NCBI GenBank assembly: GCA_031772625.1
Contig: CM062816.1
Coordinates: 636,490,352-636,554,351 of the forward strand
DNA from: Pinus tabuliformis
Lineage: Eukaryota > Streptophyta > Pinopsida > Pinales > Pinaceae
Direction of reading: 5' to 3'
DNA: 64,000 nucleotides
Positions within the stretch are counted from its first letter, which is position 1, and each line of letters starts with the position of its first letter. Under the pieces are notes generated by a model. The model was not told the DNA's origin. It ran no database searches and worked only from the letters and a program-made list of their open reading frames with translations. Below, piece by piece: positions 11,239 through 21,161 of this stretch. The translations under genes were made by a program, and so were the position numbers.

Positions 11239-12289
11239 TGTCACACGGAAAGAGTCGACAGTGCGGACACAACCGACCTCCCTAGAAGCCTAAGACTTTC
11301 TAGTGACAAACAAGACAAATGAGAGCAATCCTTCTCTAAATATGCATTACAATATGAGAAATCAAGTGTTTAGATCTTACCTGTAACCCAACGTTGTTGT
11401 AGTAGTCCATCTTCGTTGATCCGGATGAGCTCCTCCTTCTCTTCGAAACCTGCATTCACCAACAGTCACACAATTAAATAGCACCTGAATATCACATAAA
11501 ATAAAACATATTTAACATATAGACCAAGGAGTATATGAAACAACTCATAGATAACAAATTGTTGAGAAGAATGGACTAATTTGTATTAAAGGTAACAAAA
11601 GGAACCATTACAACCTGAGCCTTGGTGTTGTGCAAGTTCCTCCCAGGGTCCACAAGGGTTCTCCTTTACTCTGATCAGCTCACCCACCTCCAAATGGAAA
11701 CAAGTAAAGATGGTAATCTCTCCTCACAAGTTCTCACAAGGAAGTCCTAATTCCAACAGCATCTACCCTTAGGAATGTTCAACTTTCAACCTCCCCTCCC
11801 TCTGGCCTAATGCATGTATTTATAGTGTTGTAGAAGAAGTTAATCAGGTCCACCATCAATGGGATAAGCCCCTCTTTTGGGTGGGTTAGCTCCCCTCTTG
11901 ATGGGATAAGTTCCTCTTCTATAGGGATACATGAACCATCTGGAGGCGCTTCATACACGTCAAACAAGCTTCTAGAATGCTCTAGAAATGACCACAAGTA
12001 ACTTTTTTAAGATGAAACTTGCGCCTTTTGACCTTTACAGGAGTACGCACCCATCCCTTTACATACAGAGCGTACAAGTACGTAGGTATTGTGAACTTGG
12101 GTTGCGTATATGCAAGTAAGGTTGAGAGAAACTGCGTACCAGAGATAACTTGACTTTAAATGACTTTTCTCTCTTTCTTTGAGTTTGACATGGAAGGCAG
12201 AGGCATGAGACTTGCCAAGGAGGATTGTATGACAGTGGATGGAGCCATACTAACTGCAAATAGTCATGGTGACATTTTTTAGTGTAACA
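11239..12289 (-). repeat. Gypsy-B 3' LTR (1051 bp)
   Basis: It begins TGTCACACGG and ends GTGTAACA. On the minus strand a TATA box (CTATAAATAC) lies at about 11816-11825. A group of GTACGC/GCGTAC motifs lies at 12043-12140, on the upstream (U3) side of the TATA box. It has no indels against the other LTR. Confidence 0.95.
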
Positions 12290-12304
12290 GATTTCCCCCT
12301 AAAG
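12290..12304 (-). promoter_or_regulatory. Gypsy-B polypurine tract
   Basis: The minus strand reads CTTTAGGGGGAAATC directly before the 3' LTR. This gives the element's direction. Confidence 0.85.
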
Positions 12305-14040
12305 TGCGAAGCCTGTAGTAGATTAGGGTTTTATATGATCTAGGAAGGGTGAAGTACTTTATCATTTCAAGGAGTATATTGCGGAGAGCCTGGTTAGAAC
12401 CTGCAAATATTCAACACAAAATACATATATAAGATGATATCATCGCTGAGGTAGGCATTCCCATACTCAGATTGAAAACTTTAACTAACAATCTGACTAC
12501 TGCTCTGATACAGGAATGATTTTGCAGTACATCATAATTATAGACTTTTGTAGACACAGTATGGATGCAGCCATCTGTTTATGATTAGTCTTCTATATAA
12601 TGAATACAAAACTCCTCGCAGCCTGGATGGTGGAAACTAGATCCAGGGTCTTCATTTCTACTTCCCGAATTGGTACGATTCTATCCATGTGAATAAATGA
12701 GTGGATGTCGAACATGGTAGAAACCACTTGATTACCAGTCGATGATGTAAACTGTTAACAAGTGTGAGAGAGACCACCAGTGATGTCAATGGTTCTCAAA
12801 GTACCCAGTACAATCCATGAAATGTGAATGAATGGGTTGATGTCGAACACGTCACAGAGTCCTTTGATCGAAAGTCAATGATGTAAACTGTCGTCAAAGG
12901 CGAGAAACCTGCCATTGATGCATGCAGACTTCAAGGTACTGACGATCTCTAAGTCATCTTTCTAGACAATGTGTTGATGTCGATAAAAAGTGACTCGTTG
13001 CAGGCAAGCCCACAACACGAAATCATTGTTCAAGTTGAAGAAATGTTGCTGTAAGGACTGACTCAGGGATGGTCAAAATGGATGACAAGTATTTTGCATA
13101 TGAACGGTTTATTTGCAGAAACCTCTTGAACACATAACGACACGACAGATGGCTTGGTGACGATTGACCCAAAGTTAATACCCATAAACGGTTTAAGTCT
13201 TTCAAAGTGGTTTGATCAACTTTAAGGCAAAGGATTTCCCAACCCAGGTGAATGAAAAGTGTCGTGTTCAAGATGCGGTAATAAGGTTCTTCTGTAACAA
13301 AGGATAACAAATAGGCTCATTCTTCTCTCTTTTCCCCCACCATTTCTGGCAAGTACCTCTTTATTTTTTACAAGCTTGAGGAGGATAACATATGCTTGAT
13401 TATAAGCTCATCCTTCGGATGAGTCCAACTTAGTTTAGATTCGGACCCTAAGAAGGAGTGGTCCGTTCCTGTTTGTAATCGAACAGGTCCTTTACTGTGA
13501 AATTTTAACGAGTCCAGTATAGGAGAAACTCGGTGTTTTTCAATTTTAGAGAGCCTGAAAAAACTAAGAAGACTCCAAGGTGAACTTTTTCGTAAATTTG
13601 TGTCTCCCAAGCCCAAAAAAGTATAAAATAATACCTGAGAGAACCGTTTGATCTTGCGACCAAGGAGTACTTTCATGTTTAGTGCCGTTGACCTGAAAAG
13701 TAAAAAGCGATCAAGGACACGTCGTTTTATTTCCAATATCAAGTTTGGAACGACAAAAACCCGGCAATCTTTTCGTGCTTTTATGGTCAGAAAAGGGCTT
13801 TAAGAGGACCGTCTTTTAATTCCATTTTAACGAGTGTAAAAGAAACGCTCGTCAATCTTTTCATGTTTTAGGAGTCAGAAAAGGGCTTAAAAGATGACTC
13901 TGACGCGAAAAATGATAATTTACCCTAAAGTCCCTTTGTCCTGCACAAAAACAACACATTACTCATACCTGTTTAAGATGGGCAAAATACATTGAAAAAT
14001 ATCATTTCATGGTGAAAAATAAACAAACTTAGCATTCATT
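12305..14040. other. Gypsy-B region between the antisense gene and 3' LTR
   Basis: About 1.7 kb without a supportable ORF. It holds two sets of internal repeats. A 135-145 bp unit with GTGAATGAATG(A/G)GTTGATGTCGA starts at 12688, 12823 and, decayed, near 12967. A unit of about 86 bp with CAATCTTTTC ... TCAGAAAAGGGCTT lies near 13767 and 13853. If the antisense gene is real, this region is its upstream DNA. Confidence 0.7.
12688..13000. repeat. Degenerate tandem repeat, 135-145 bp unit
   Basis: Units share TGTGAAT(A/G)AATG, TGATGTCGAACA and GATGTAAACTGT. There are two clear copies (12688 and 12823) and a partial third (about 12967). Confidence 0.7.
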
Positions 14041-14053
14041 CATCCAAAAAACC

Positions 14054-14060
14054 TATAAAA
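14054..14060 (+). promoter_or_regulatory. TATA box of the antisense gene
   Basis: TATAAAA on the plus strand, about 125 bases upstream of a good splice donor and in open AT-rich sequence. It lies where a promoter for the antisense gene would be expected, with a start site about 30 bases downstream. No experimental support is available. Confidence 0.45.
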
Positions 14061-14084
14061 AGACCTTTTACCATGTCATTTTTA

Positions 14085-14183
14085 CCATTTCACTGTTGAG
14101 GTTGAGAAAAGGGCTTTTGACAAGAAACTTTATGTGGACATTGTGGAGAATTCGACTGTTAGAATCGAATGTCGTCTCATCAG
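14085..14183 (+). other. Leader exon of the antisense gene (predicted)
   Basis: The sequence between the TATA box and a donor CATCAG|GTATTC at 14183/14184. Joined to the acceptor at 14510/14511 it stays open in the frame of the downstream protein, with no ATG in that frame, so I read it as mainly 5' untranslated. Its start is only estimated from the TATA position. Confidence 0.4.
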
Positions 14184-14510
14184 GTATTCTAAAACATCCT
14201 TCTCTTGCTTTTCATCCATTTAAAATTCATTTTTAGGTTTTTATTTGATTTTTTGGAGGTCTTGGGGTTTCAAGATGCGCCCTTCGGGGTACGCAGGTCA
14301 TGCACTGCTGACCTGCGTACCCTGATATTTTCTCAATGGGGAAAATACAGGTCGTACGCACCCGGCCTTAAGGGCAGTTGCATCCAGACGCTCTGTTCCT
14401 AAAAGCCGGGGTGCGTACCCCGCAAAACACATTTTGACATCCTCATTTCTCCAAAATGGACCAAAAATTCCAAATTTTATGGACTCTAACAGATGTTTTA
14501 TGATGTGCAG
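14184..14510 (+). other. Predicted intron 1 of the antisense gene (327 nt)
   Basis: It starts GTATTC and ends GATGTGCAG, with T-rich sequence inside. It contains the strong GTACGC hairpins at 14287-14322 and 14355-14417, so these would be removed from the antisense mRNA but remain in the genomic RNA of the element. Confidence 0.45.
14287..14322. promoter_or_regulatory. Perfect 13-bp hairpin with GTACGC
   Basis: GGGTACGCAGGTC (14287-14299) and its exact reverse complement (14310-14322) are separated by a 10-base loop. Another imperfect stem, TACGCACCCGGC with GCCGGGGTGCGTA, pairs 14355-14366 with 14405-14417. Stems this long are unlikely by chance in AT-rich DNA. They could act as a protein site or as an RNA structure on either strand. 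Confidence 0.8.
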
Positions 14511-15735
14511 GGTGCACACCATGCTTGATTGGCGTGAAAGAGAACACGAGGACGTTGATTTGGCCGCAATAGGTCATCAACCTTCTATTGATGCGTTAAA
14601 GGCATGCGGTCTTTACAAGTACTGGGCCATACCAGGCATGAGGGCCCAGGTGCCATTCCTTGAGTGGTTGGTTGAAAGGTGGAACATTCAGGATCAGTGT
14701 TTCTACATCGGAGAGCACCAGATTGAGATAGAGCCCTCCGACATATATTTTCTCACTGGCTTGCCTAACAGGGGCGAGCAACTCTCCCTATTCGGGAGTA
14801 GGCCGGGTGGCCAATCCCTTACTACTCTCCGACTAGAGTGGTGCAACAATCAAAACCATGAGAAGGGGATAGAAATCAAATACATATCCCAACCTGAACT
14901 TATGGTGATAGCCTTTACTGTTACCAGACTTTGCGGGGTGGCCGCTTTGCACCATGCCACCGAGTCCCAAATGCGGATGGCTATAGATTGCTTCCAAGGC
15001 ACCATTTTCAATTGGTGCGATGCTGTGTTGGCCAATATGAAGGGCCAATTGACTAGGGCAAAGACCGGACGATTGAAGACCTTTGGATATGGGCCTTTGG
15101 TGTGAGCTTTGCCCTAGAGAGAGTTCCAATGCTGATCCCCCAGCATCTTACTGTTCCAGTTGGGCCTCCTCGGGAGCCTAAGTTGACGAGATGGGTTGCG
15201 GTAATGGCCCGGCATCCTGATGAGGGAGCAGCAGTTGTTCGATTTCCTGACGGTTACTTTCACTGGTTGGAAAACCAGGTCTTTGCGATTCAGGATTTTC
15301 CTTATGCCGGAATGGATTTTCGGAATGATCCGGACATGGTTCTTCCACAGGGAGAACAATGGGATGACATAGGTACTTTCATTTTTCACAAGTTTTTAAA
15401 TTATCTATTTTTTTTGTTTTTTATATATATCGTCTCAAACTCACAGTAAAATGTTTCAAAATGCAGATGTAGGTCCACGGCGTCCGGCCAATCTCCGGGC
15501 CTTTGAGAGGAGACAGCCAGTTGCACCGGCACCGGCCCCACAGGACGCGGCTGCAGAGACACTAGCTGAGTTGGAGCATGATCTAGAGCGTCTGACGACG
15601 GGAATACCAGAGATGACTATAGATGATATTCCTATCAGATTGCAGCGCTATGTAGTCGCAGTCCCGGGACCCTTTAGGAGTTTTCAGTGTAGAGTAGCCC
15701 ATGCAGTGGTGTCGTATAGAGAGCATCACCAGTGA
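14511..15735 (+). pseudogene. Antisense plant-mobile-domain-like gene in Gypsy-B
   Basis: Likely start ATG at 14521 (MLDWRERE). The main exon runs to 15372 and the last exon from 15467 to the TGA at 15735, giving about 370 residues. The protein has LEWLVERW, then FYIGEHQIEIEPSDIYFLTG and LPNRGE. This fits the pattern of the plant mobile domain (W..., F.(L)..GE..I...D...L.GLP), known from MAIN/MAIL proteins and from transposons. A one-frame shift at about 15102 (GTGTGA) breaks it, so this copy is damaged. The C-terminal exon is Pro/Ala-rich. It is antisense to gag-pol and converges with it, 200 bases from the extra RNase H. Antisense extra ORFs at this position are known for some Tat elements. 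The PMD label is from motif memory only. Confidence 0.6.
15373..15466 (+). other. Predicted intron 2 of the antisense gene (94 nt)
   Basis: Donor CATAG|GTACTT and acceptor AAAATGCAG|ATG. The body is T-rich (long T run near 15408). Splicing joins the frame ending WDD to the frame starting DVGPRRPA without a stop, whereas unspliced reading ends at 15449. This is the strongest sign that the antisense transcript is spliced. Confidence 0.6.
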
Positions 15736-15937
15736 TTGGCTAGTCACTTCGTAGACACATGTGACATTTTGGTTTTTTGTACTTATCATTTTTGCCGATC
15801 ATAAGGTTTTTTTTCAACCTATGATCGAAGACGATGTATATTTTTTGACACACTCCTATCTATATATATATCATTATTACCGGCTTATTTTGTTAAACAT
15901 GTATGATGAAATGTTTATAGATTTACATTTATGATTG
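15736..15937. other. Convergent gap between antisense gene and pol
   Basis: About 200 bases lie between the antisense stop (15735) and the extra RNase H stop (15938). It is T-rich with a TATATATATATC run near 15860. Both transcripts would need to end in or beyond it. No clear terminator is seen. Confidence 0.5.
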
Positions 15938-16458
15938 TTACAAATGTCTATTTAACATTCGAGATGCCATTGCATATACTAATGTGTTTAAAGACCTTGG
16001 AATATGCTGATATTCAATGTAATCAAATTCACGTTCCATGAGACGCACTCTCAAAAACAATCTTAATAACACTAGATTTCTAATGGATAGACTCTATTAA
16101 GTTGTAATACAACGAGTTCAGAATCTAACCTCACTATCAAACTCCGAATCCCAAATGAAATAGATTCAGATAATAACTCAATCACTGCACTGTATTCTGC
16201 AATGTTGTTTGTTGTTTGACCGAGGCTCACCCCATGCATAGAAACTAACTCGTCAGAGGGTGAGTAAATAACCCAAGCTGTGGAAGAGATATTCCGTGTA
16301 CTACAACAAGCACCATCAGAAAATCCAATGTACGTTTGGAGAGGCATCGACATCTGCAATATCAAGAGTAAAACCAAGATAAGCCAGAATAACGACGAAA
16401 ACACACTTTCTAAACTAAGCACACTACCTAAACCAAGCACACAGTCTAAACTAAGCAA
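15938..16458 (-). pseudogene. Gypsy-B extra (archaeal-type) RNase H, after integrase
   Basis: Translation gives YIGFSDGACCSTRN, then AWVIYSP, TTNNIAEYSAVIELL and LIVRLDSELVVLQLN. This is the fold and motif order of the additional RNase H acquired by plant Tat elements. The catalytic set is visible: D in SDGA, E in AEYSA, D in RLDSE. A one-frame shift near 16072-16080 breaks it. The C-terminal part (LFLRVRLMEREF ... QHIPRSLNTLVYAMA) continues in another frame to the stop at 15938. It shares the pol reading frame and lies after the integrase C-terminus, not between RT-RNase H and integrase. Its likely role is removal of RNA template in place of the weakened first RNase H. Confidence 0.85.
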
Positions 16459-16512
16459 ACATAGCAGCTAGAAAGAGAAAACTATCCTAACTAAAATCTC
16501 CATACCCATCAC

Positions 16513-16749
16513 TTAAGCATAATACCTCTTTAGGTAAAGGCCATTTCTGGGTTTACCCAAAGAGTCCCCGTCAAGGTCTACCAGCTCATAGGCTCCTTTT
16601 GCTAGCTTTCGCTTGACAATGTACGACCCATGCCACATAGGAACGAATTTTCCAGCACCTAACTTATCATTAGCTTGATCATACAACAACACTAGGTCTC
16701 CTTCCGAAAAATTTCGAGGGGTCACATTCCGGTCATATTGAGCTTTCAT
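16513..16749 (-). pseudogene. Gypsy-B integrase C-terminal domain
   Basis: Contains QYDRNVTPRNFSEGDLVL, then KFVPMWHGSYIVKRKLAKGA and YELVDLDGDS, the GPY/F-type DNA-binding end of gypsy integrase (here HGSY for GPY). It is in the same frame as the core. The stretch between 16750 and 16965 carries the expected linking sequence with stops. It ends in PRNGLYLKRYYA followed by a stop, about 50 bases before the extra RNase H begins. Confidence 0.85.
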
Positions 16750-16965
16750 TCGTTTTGCATGAGCCTTGATTGCTAGGGCAACTTCACGTCGAGTCTCATC
16801 TAATTTAGCTAATTATAACAGACGCTTCTCTTCTTCATAAGTAGCTGGGAGTAATTCGATGGCCACTTGCAGTGACGGGATTTCGCATTCAATGGGCAGC
16901 ACGACTTCCAAACCATAAACTAGCTGGAAAGGAGTGAACCCTGTTGATGTTTTCACTGAAGTCCA

Positions 16966-17433
16966 CTATGCCCAAAGCGCTGAAAATAACATGTTATGCC
17001 AATTCGACCGATGAATACCAATGATCCGTCGGATCATGATAACTAGAACTTTGTTGATAGCCTCAACCAGATCGTTCGCTTGGGGATAATAAGGAGTAGA
17101 ACTATCATGACGTAAACCAAGCTGGCCTGTAAGTTCTATCATCATAATGTTTTGAAAATGACGCCCATGGTCAGTGATTATCCCTTGTGGGATACCAAAC
17201 CTAGCAATAATATGATTGAATACGAAAATTGTTGTTGTCTTGCCATCTGCCTCGAATGTAGGCATCGCCTCAGCCCACTTAGTAAAATAATCAACCACAA
17301 GGATGATATACGCATGCCCCCCGGCCAAGTGAGGGTTACAAGTAATAAAGTCGATACCCCATTTGGCGAAAGGACCAACAGCAATTATAGGATGGAGAGG
17401 AACTGGTGGTGCGCGCATCTTGCGATCAAACAC
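16966..17433 (-). pseudogene. Gypsy-B integrase catalytic core
   Basis: Carries Asp in KWGIDFITCNP, Asp in GIITDHGRHFQN and Glu in YYPQANDLVEAINKVL, so the D-D-35-E set is complete. VVDYFTKWAEA between them is typical of gypsy integrase. It would insert the cDNA into host chromatin. An upstream stop (about 17450) separates it from the zinc finger, and a downstream stop follows SALWA. The next codons fit CpG-to-TpG decay (Trp where relatives have Arg). Confidence 0.92.
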
Positions 17434-17451
17434 TTGACAGTTGTGGCATTT

Positions 17452-18495
17452 TCAGACCGCAATGATACAATCTTTAAACATGGATGGCCAGAAATAGCCA
17501 GCACGCAACACCTTCTGAGTTGTGGCATACCCAGACATATGACCGCCACATGCCCCAGAGTGACAGTCATTCAAAACCCTTTCTGCCTCTTCGTGAGTTA
17601 AGCAACGTCGGAAAACCAAGTCTGCCCCACGGCGATAAAGAGTATCTCCAATTATTTTGTACTGTTGGGACTGGAATCGAATTTTTTGACGTTCTGACTT
17701 TGAAGCTTCGGGACGAAAGGATTGGGTTTGGAGATAGACAATTATATCTCCATACGACGAATCTAAAGTGCTGATAAGAAACAAAGATTCGTCCGCAATG
17801 GGCTCCTCTACCACTGTTTCCGTGTCAACACGCGGGAAATCACACATTAACTCGGCAAAGCCTAAGGATTTCTTAGACTTGGACTTCTCGAACTCCAAAT
17901 CGAACTCCTGCAGGATAACGATCCATTTGGAGTACTTGCCCCCTAGCAATTGTTTGGTCAGAATATAGATCATAGGGTTGCAATCCGAAATCACTGTAGT
18001 TTTACGGAGAAGAATGTAGTGACGAAATCGCTGGACAGCTTGAATGGCTGCTAGTGCCAACTTTTCCACATGCGAGTACTTTAGCTCGGTTGGATTTAAC
18101 GTCCGACTAAGGTAATATATCACATGTTCCGTTCTGAATTCGTCTTCCTGAACTAAGACCATCCCAATGGTGGAATGGGAGGCGGCGAGATACAAAAAGT
18201 AATCCCGGTTGTAGTTGGGAGGATGCAGCAACGGTGCATGGGTCAACGCGTGCTTAAGTGCATCAAAAGATTTCTGAGCTATCTCATCCCAAGAGAATTG
18301 AGCATTTTGTTTTAACAACCGGGTGAAACCCTTTGTAACCTCGACGTAGTTAGGAATGAATCGACGTAAAAAGTTTGCTTTCCCTTGCAAACTCTGGAGT
18401 TGACGCAGACTCGAAGGAGGAGGCAATTTGATGATAGCTTCTACCTTCGAAGGATCGACGCGGATACTGGCTTTTGAAATGACAAATCCTAGCAA
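17452..18495 (-). pseudogene. Gypsy-B RT thumb, degenerate RNase H and integrase zinc finger
   Basis: A 347-codon open stretch. Its first part is RT connection (VDPSKVEAIIKLPPPSSLRQ, QGKANFLRRFIPNY). Then comes the gypsy RNase H, where the first catalytic Asp position reads LYLAAS in place of LYTDAS, while later blocks (VIYYLSRTLNPTE, YSHVEKLALAA) remain. Last is the HHCC integrase zinc finger: H in LTHEEA, H in DCHSGACGGH, and C in the SMFKDC region. Loss of the first Asp in this RNase H is typical of Tat elements that carry a second RNase H, so it is probably ancestral and not recent decay. It is in frame with RT upstream and integrase core downstream. Confidence 0.9.
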
Positions 18496-19314
18496 TCATC
18501 CCACTTCTATGCAGAAGACACATTTGTGTGGGTTCAACCGAATTCGATAATGCCGACACCTCATAAAAATAGCCTGTAAGTGGATAAGGTGATCAGCTCG
18601 ATGTAAAGAATGAGCAGGCAAATCATCGAGGTACGGCTGCACAATGTGCTTGATGTCGTGAAACGCAAAAGACATCGCCCGTTGGAAAGTGGCTCCGGCA
18701 TTCTTAAGTCCAAAAGGTAATTTGCAATAAGCAAATTTTCCCCAAGGACAAATGAAAGCCGTTTTTGGTTGATCGGCAAGTAGAATATTGATTTGGTTGT
18801 AACCGGAAAAACCGTCCATAAAGGAAAATATTTCACTGTCGGCACAATCATCAATTATTTGATCGATATAGGGCGTGGGATAGTTGTCTTTTGGACAAGC
18901 ACAGTTAATATCCCTATAGTCGATGCATATTCTTATTGTTCCTTATTTCTTGTTCACCGGAACAATATTCGATACCCAATCCGTTAACGGGATCGGATAA
19001 ATGAAACCCGCTTTCAACAGCTTCTCCACTTCTGCTTTAATCGCAGCCGCTTTCCTATGGTGTATCTGACGCAGACATTGCCGAACAGGTTTAGCATCCA
19101 GGTAAGTCTTGATTTCATGAACAACAATGGAGGGATCAATTCCTGGCATTTCTTCATAGGACCAGGCAAACACGTCACGGAATTCATGAAATAGGGCCTT
19201 GTATGTTTGAATTTCATCATCTGTACACGAGGCACCTATATGAATGTTCTCAATAATTCCAACTTTGACTGAAATGTCAATGGCAATAGCTCAGGAAATG
19301 TTCCCTAAATTCAA
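18496..19314 (-). pseudogene. Gypsy-B reverse transcriptase, palm and fingers
   Basis: In one frame with three stops. The order is: PGIDPSIVVHEIKTYLDAKP, then KAGFIYPI near the start; ICIDYRDINCACPKDNYP; FMDGFSGYNQI; KLPFGLKNAGATFQ; and the catalytic box QPYLDDLPAHS. Both catalytic Asp (DD) are intact. The domain copies the RNA genome into DNA. A stop lies after NIVPVNKK (about 18943) and another near the end of the palm (about 18493). It is in frame with the linker upstream. Confidence 0.93.
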
Positions 19315-19986
19315 CTATGAATCAGGATGTTTCGTGGGATTCTGAGCGTCCTTAACATATTCAGCCGTAAAGATTGATGAAAAATCATTTTCAAAGCCAT
19401 CATCCTCAGGTAAAAATGAAGATCTATGATGGAGATCTTCCCACGGTAGATCGTCTACACTTAGGATTTCGTGAAGTTGTTCGTCAGATGACACATCTTC
19501 AGGAAATGCTATCCGTTCTGAGGTTGATGTGAAAAGTGATTCTTCACCGACCACATTCATTTGGTCAATTTGGGTTGAACGCGAGTCGGTAAAAGACTGC
19601 ACAGCTTCATAAGCAATTTCATATGGACTCAAAGGCATAGCATCACCGAATGAGTCTATCTCAGATTCAGATGGGACAATCCAAGGATCATCATAAATAA
19701 TAGTGTCTGAAGTAATCATATGAATGGAAGCGAACGAAGGGTCTGCGTTGATTGGAGGAAAAGGAAAAGTTCCCAGTAAACCAAAATCTTTAACTAATCC
19801 TACGCCAACATCCCTGTAAGGGATAGTCATTTTATCGACATGCTGGATACTCTCTGAAGAGGCTGGGTCGGATGAAAAGAAAGCCAGCCGGTCTATTGTT
19901 ACGATCTTGCCATTATGTGGAAACTTTATAACTCTGAAGACCGATGAGACGACCACTGTCATAGCGTAAGACCAACTTCGACCCAA
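19315..19986 (-). pseudogene. Gypsy-B protease end and protease-RT linker
   Basis: The start reads LGRSWSYAM, the conserved end of the retropepsin (LLGRPW-like), now one frame away from the rest of the protease, with an indel near 19990-20000. The next 200 residues are acidic (SESEIDSFGDAM, DVSSDEQLHEILSVDDLPWE) and of unknown function; such linkers are common in Tat elements. A stop at 19315 separates it from RT. Confidence 0.75.
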
Positions 19987-21152
19987 GAGAAGGTTGTAGT
20001 CTGGAGGGGCGTCACATCGAGACTAACGGTTTTTCCTTCAACCCCTATAGGCAAATCCTGTAGAATGCCAAACAGATGGAACCCACGACCATTGAAGGCC
20101 TTAAGAATAGTCGGGGATTGGTTCAGTGAAGGAGAACCAAGCGATCTCCAACACTGAATCGACATAATACACGTAGAAGCTCCTTCATCAATTACAGTCC
20201 GATGAATAGACCTGTTTTTGACTATCACTGGAATTTGGAAAGCCATCTGATGAGGGAGATGTGGTGTACTATTTTCTAGATCAAAGATTATCAGGTTCGG
20301 GTCCTGAATATCAACAGCTCCTATAGCCGACAAAAGTAATTTTCGTTGTGCTGGGCATGATTGCAGCACTTCTAAGGCCGACATTGCTGAGGGTGAAATA
20401 GCTAAGTCCTCAACAATGTTATAATTCTGAGCTGCTCTCGCATGTGGATTGAAAGCAGACTTTCGAAGTATACCCTTGGCGGGCGGCTTGATTACTAAGT
20501 CTGGTTTAGGTTTCTCGATCTGTAGTGGATCGGAACCGGGAGCTGAGGTTGATGGATTAGAATGAGAAGATTCTGCTTCTTTTCCATCAAAAGGACTCTT
20601 ACTACCATAATCGTGTGATCGAGTCACAATCCGTACATGAGAAATCATCAATATGGGTTCTTCACTAGCACTCGAGGAAGAACCTATCATCTTACTCTCC
20701 TGCTTTGGAAATGGATCTTTCAAAACAGCAGGAGTTGGGGAACCTTTAACGATTTTCACAACCTCTGCCCGATGAGGGAAATCTCTTGTGAAATGATCTT
20801 CTTCACAAATTAAACAAGGATAGCGAGGTTTGCATTTCTCGTCGTTAGATTTCGACTTCTCTTTTTTCTCCTTTGGATCCTTGTCTGCTTTATCCTTCTT
20901 CTTGTCTTTCTTTTTACCACCGTTTTTTGATTTAGCCGTAGATGACTCTACAGCGTGAACGTCGGCGGTAATTTCAGAAGAAGACTCTCCTGTCGGGGAA
21001 TCTGGTAAGGTTATGATTGGAGAAGAATTCTTTGAGGACTTCTTCTTACTTTTGGTGTTCACCGTACCAATCATGCCATCAGCAGCATGAGACCCCGAAG
21101 GAGCAGCAGTGATTTGGTTCGACTTCGGAAGATCTGGGATCTTCTCGTGCAA
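19959..21152 (-). pseudogene. Gypsy-B zinc knuckle and retropepsin
   Basis: In the same frame as gag, separated by one TAG at about 21162. The N-terminal third is Ser/Lys-rich (GGKKKDKKKDKADKDPKEKK). A zinc knuckle CLICEEDHFTRDFPH follows, in which C-x2-C-x4-H is intact but the last Cys is Phe. The protease active site is VIDEGASTCIM (a DxGAS variant of D[ST]G), about residue 330. It ends out of frame before LGRSW. It would release the mature proteins from the polyprotein. Confidence 0.85.
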
Positions 21153-21161
21153 CGTACCCGA

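Noticed and set aside
10967..11293. Plus-strand ORFs over the Copia-A gag tail
   Set aside because: Antisense shadows of the RG/Lys-Glu-rich gag region; they also run into the Gypsy-B LTR.
11779..12259. Minus-strand ORFs in both Gypsy-B LTRs
   Set aside because: Short frames in LTR sequence only 2% diverged, so being shared carries no information; they overlap the promoter region.
14298..15129. Minus-strand ORFs over the antisense gene
   Set aside because: They lie opposite the better-supported plus-strand frame and lack any gypsy pol motif, although the element itself is on the minus strand.
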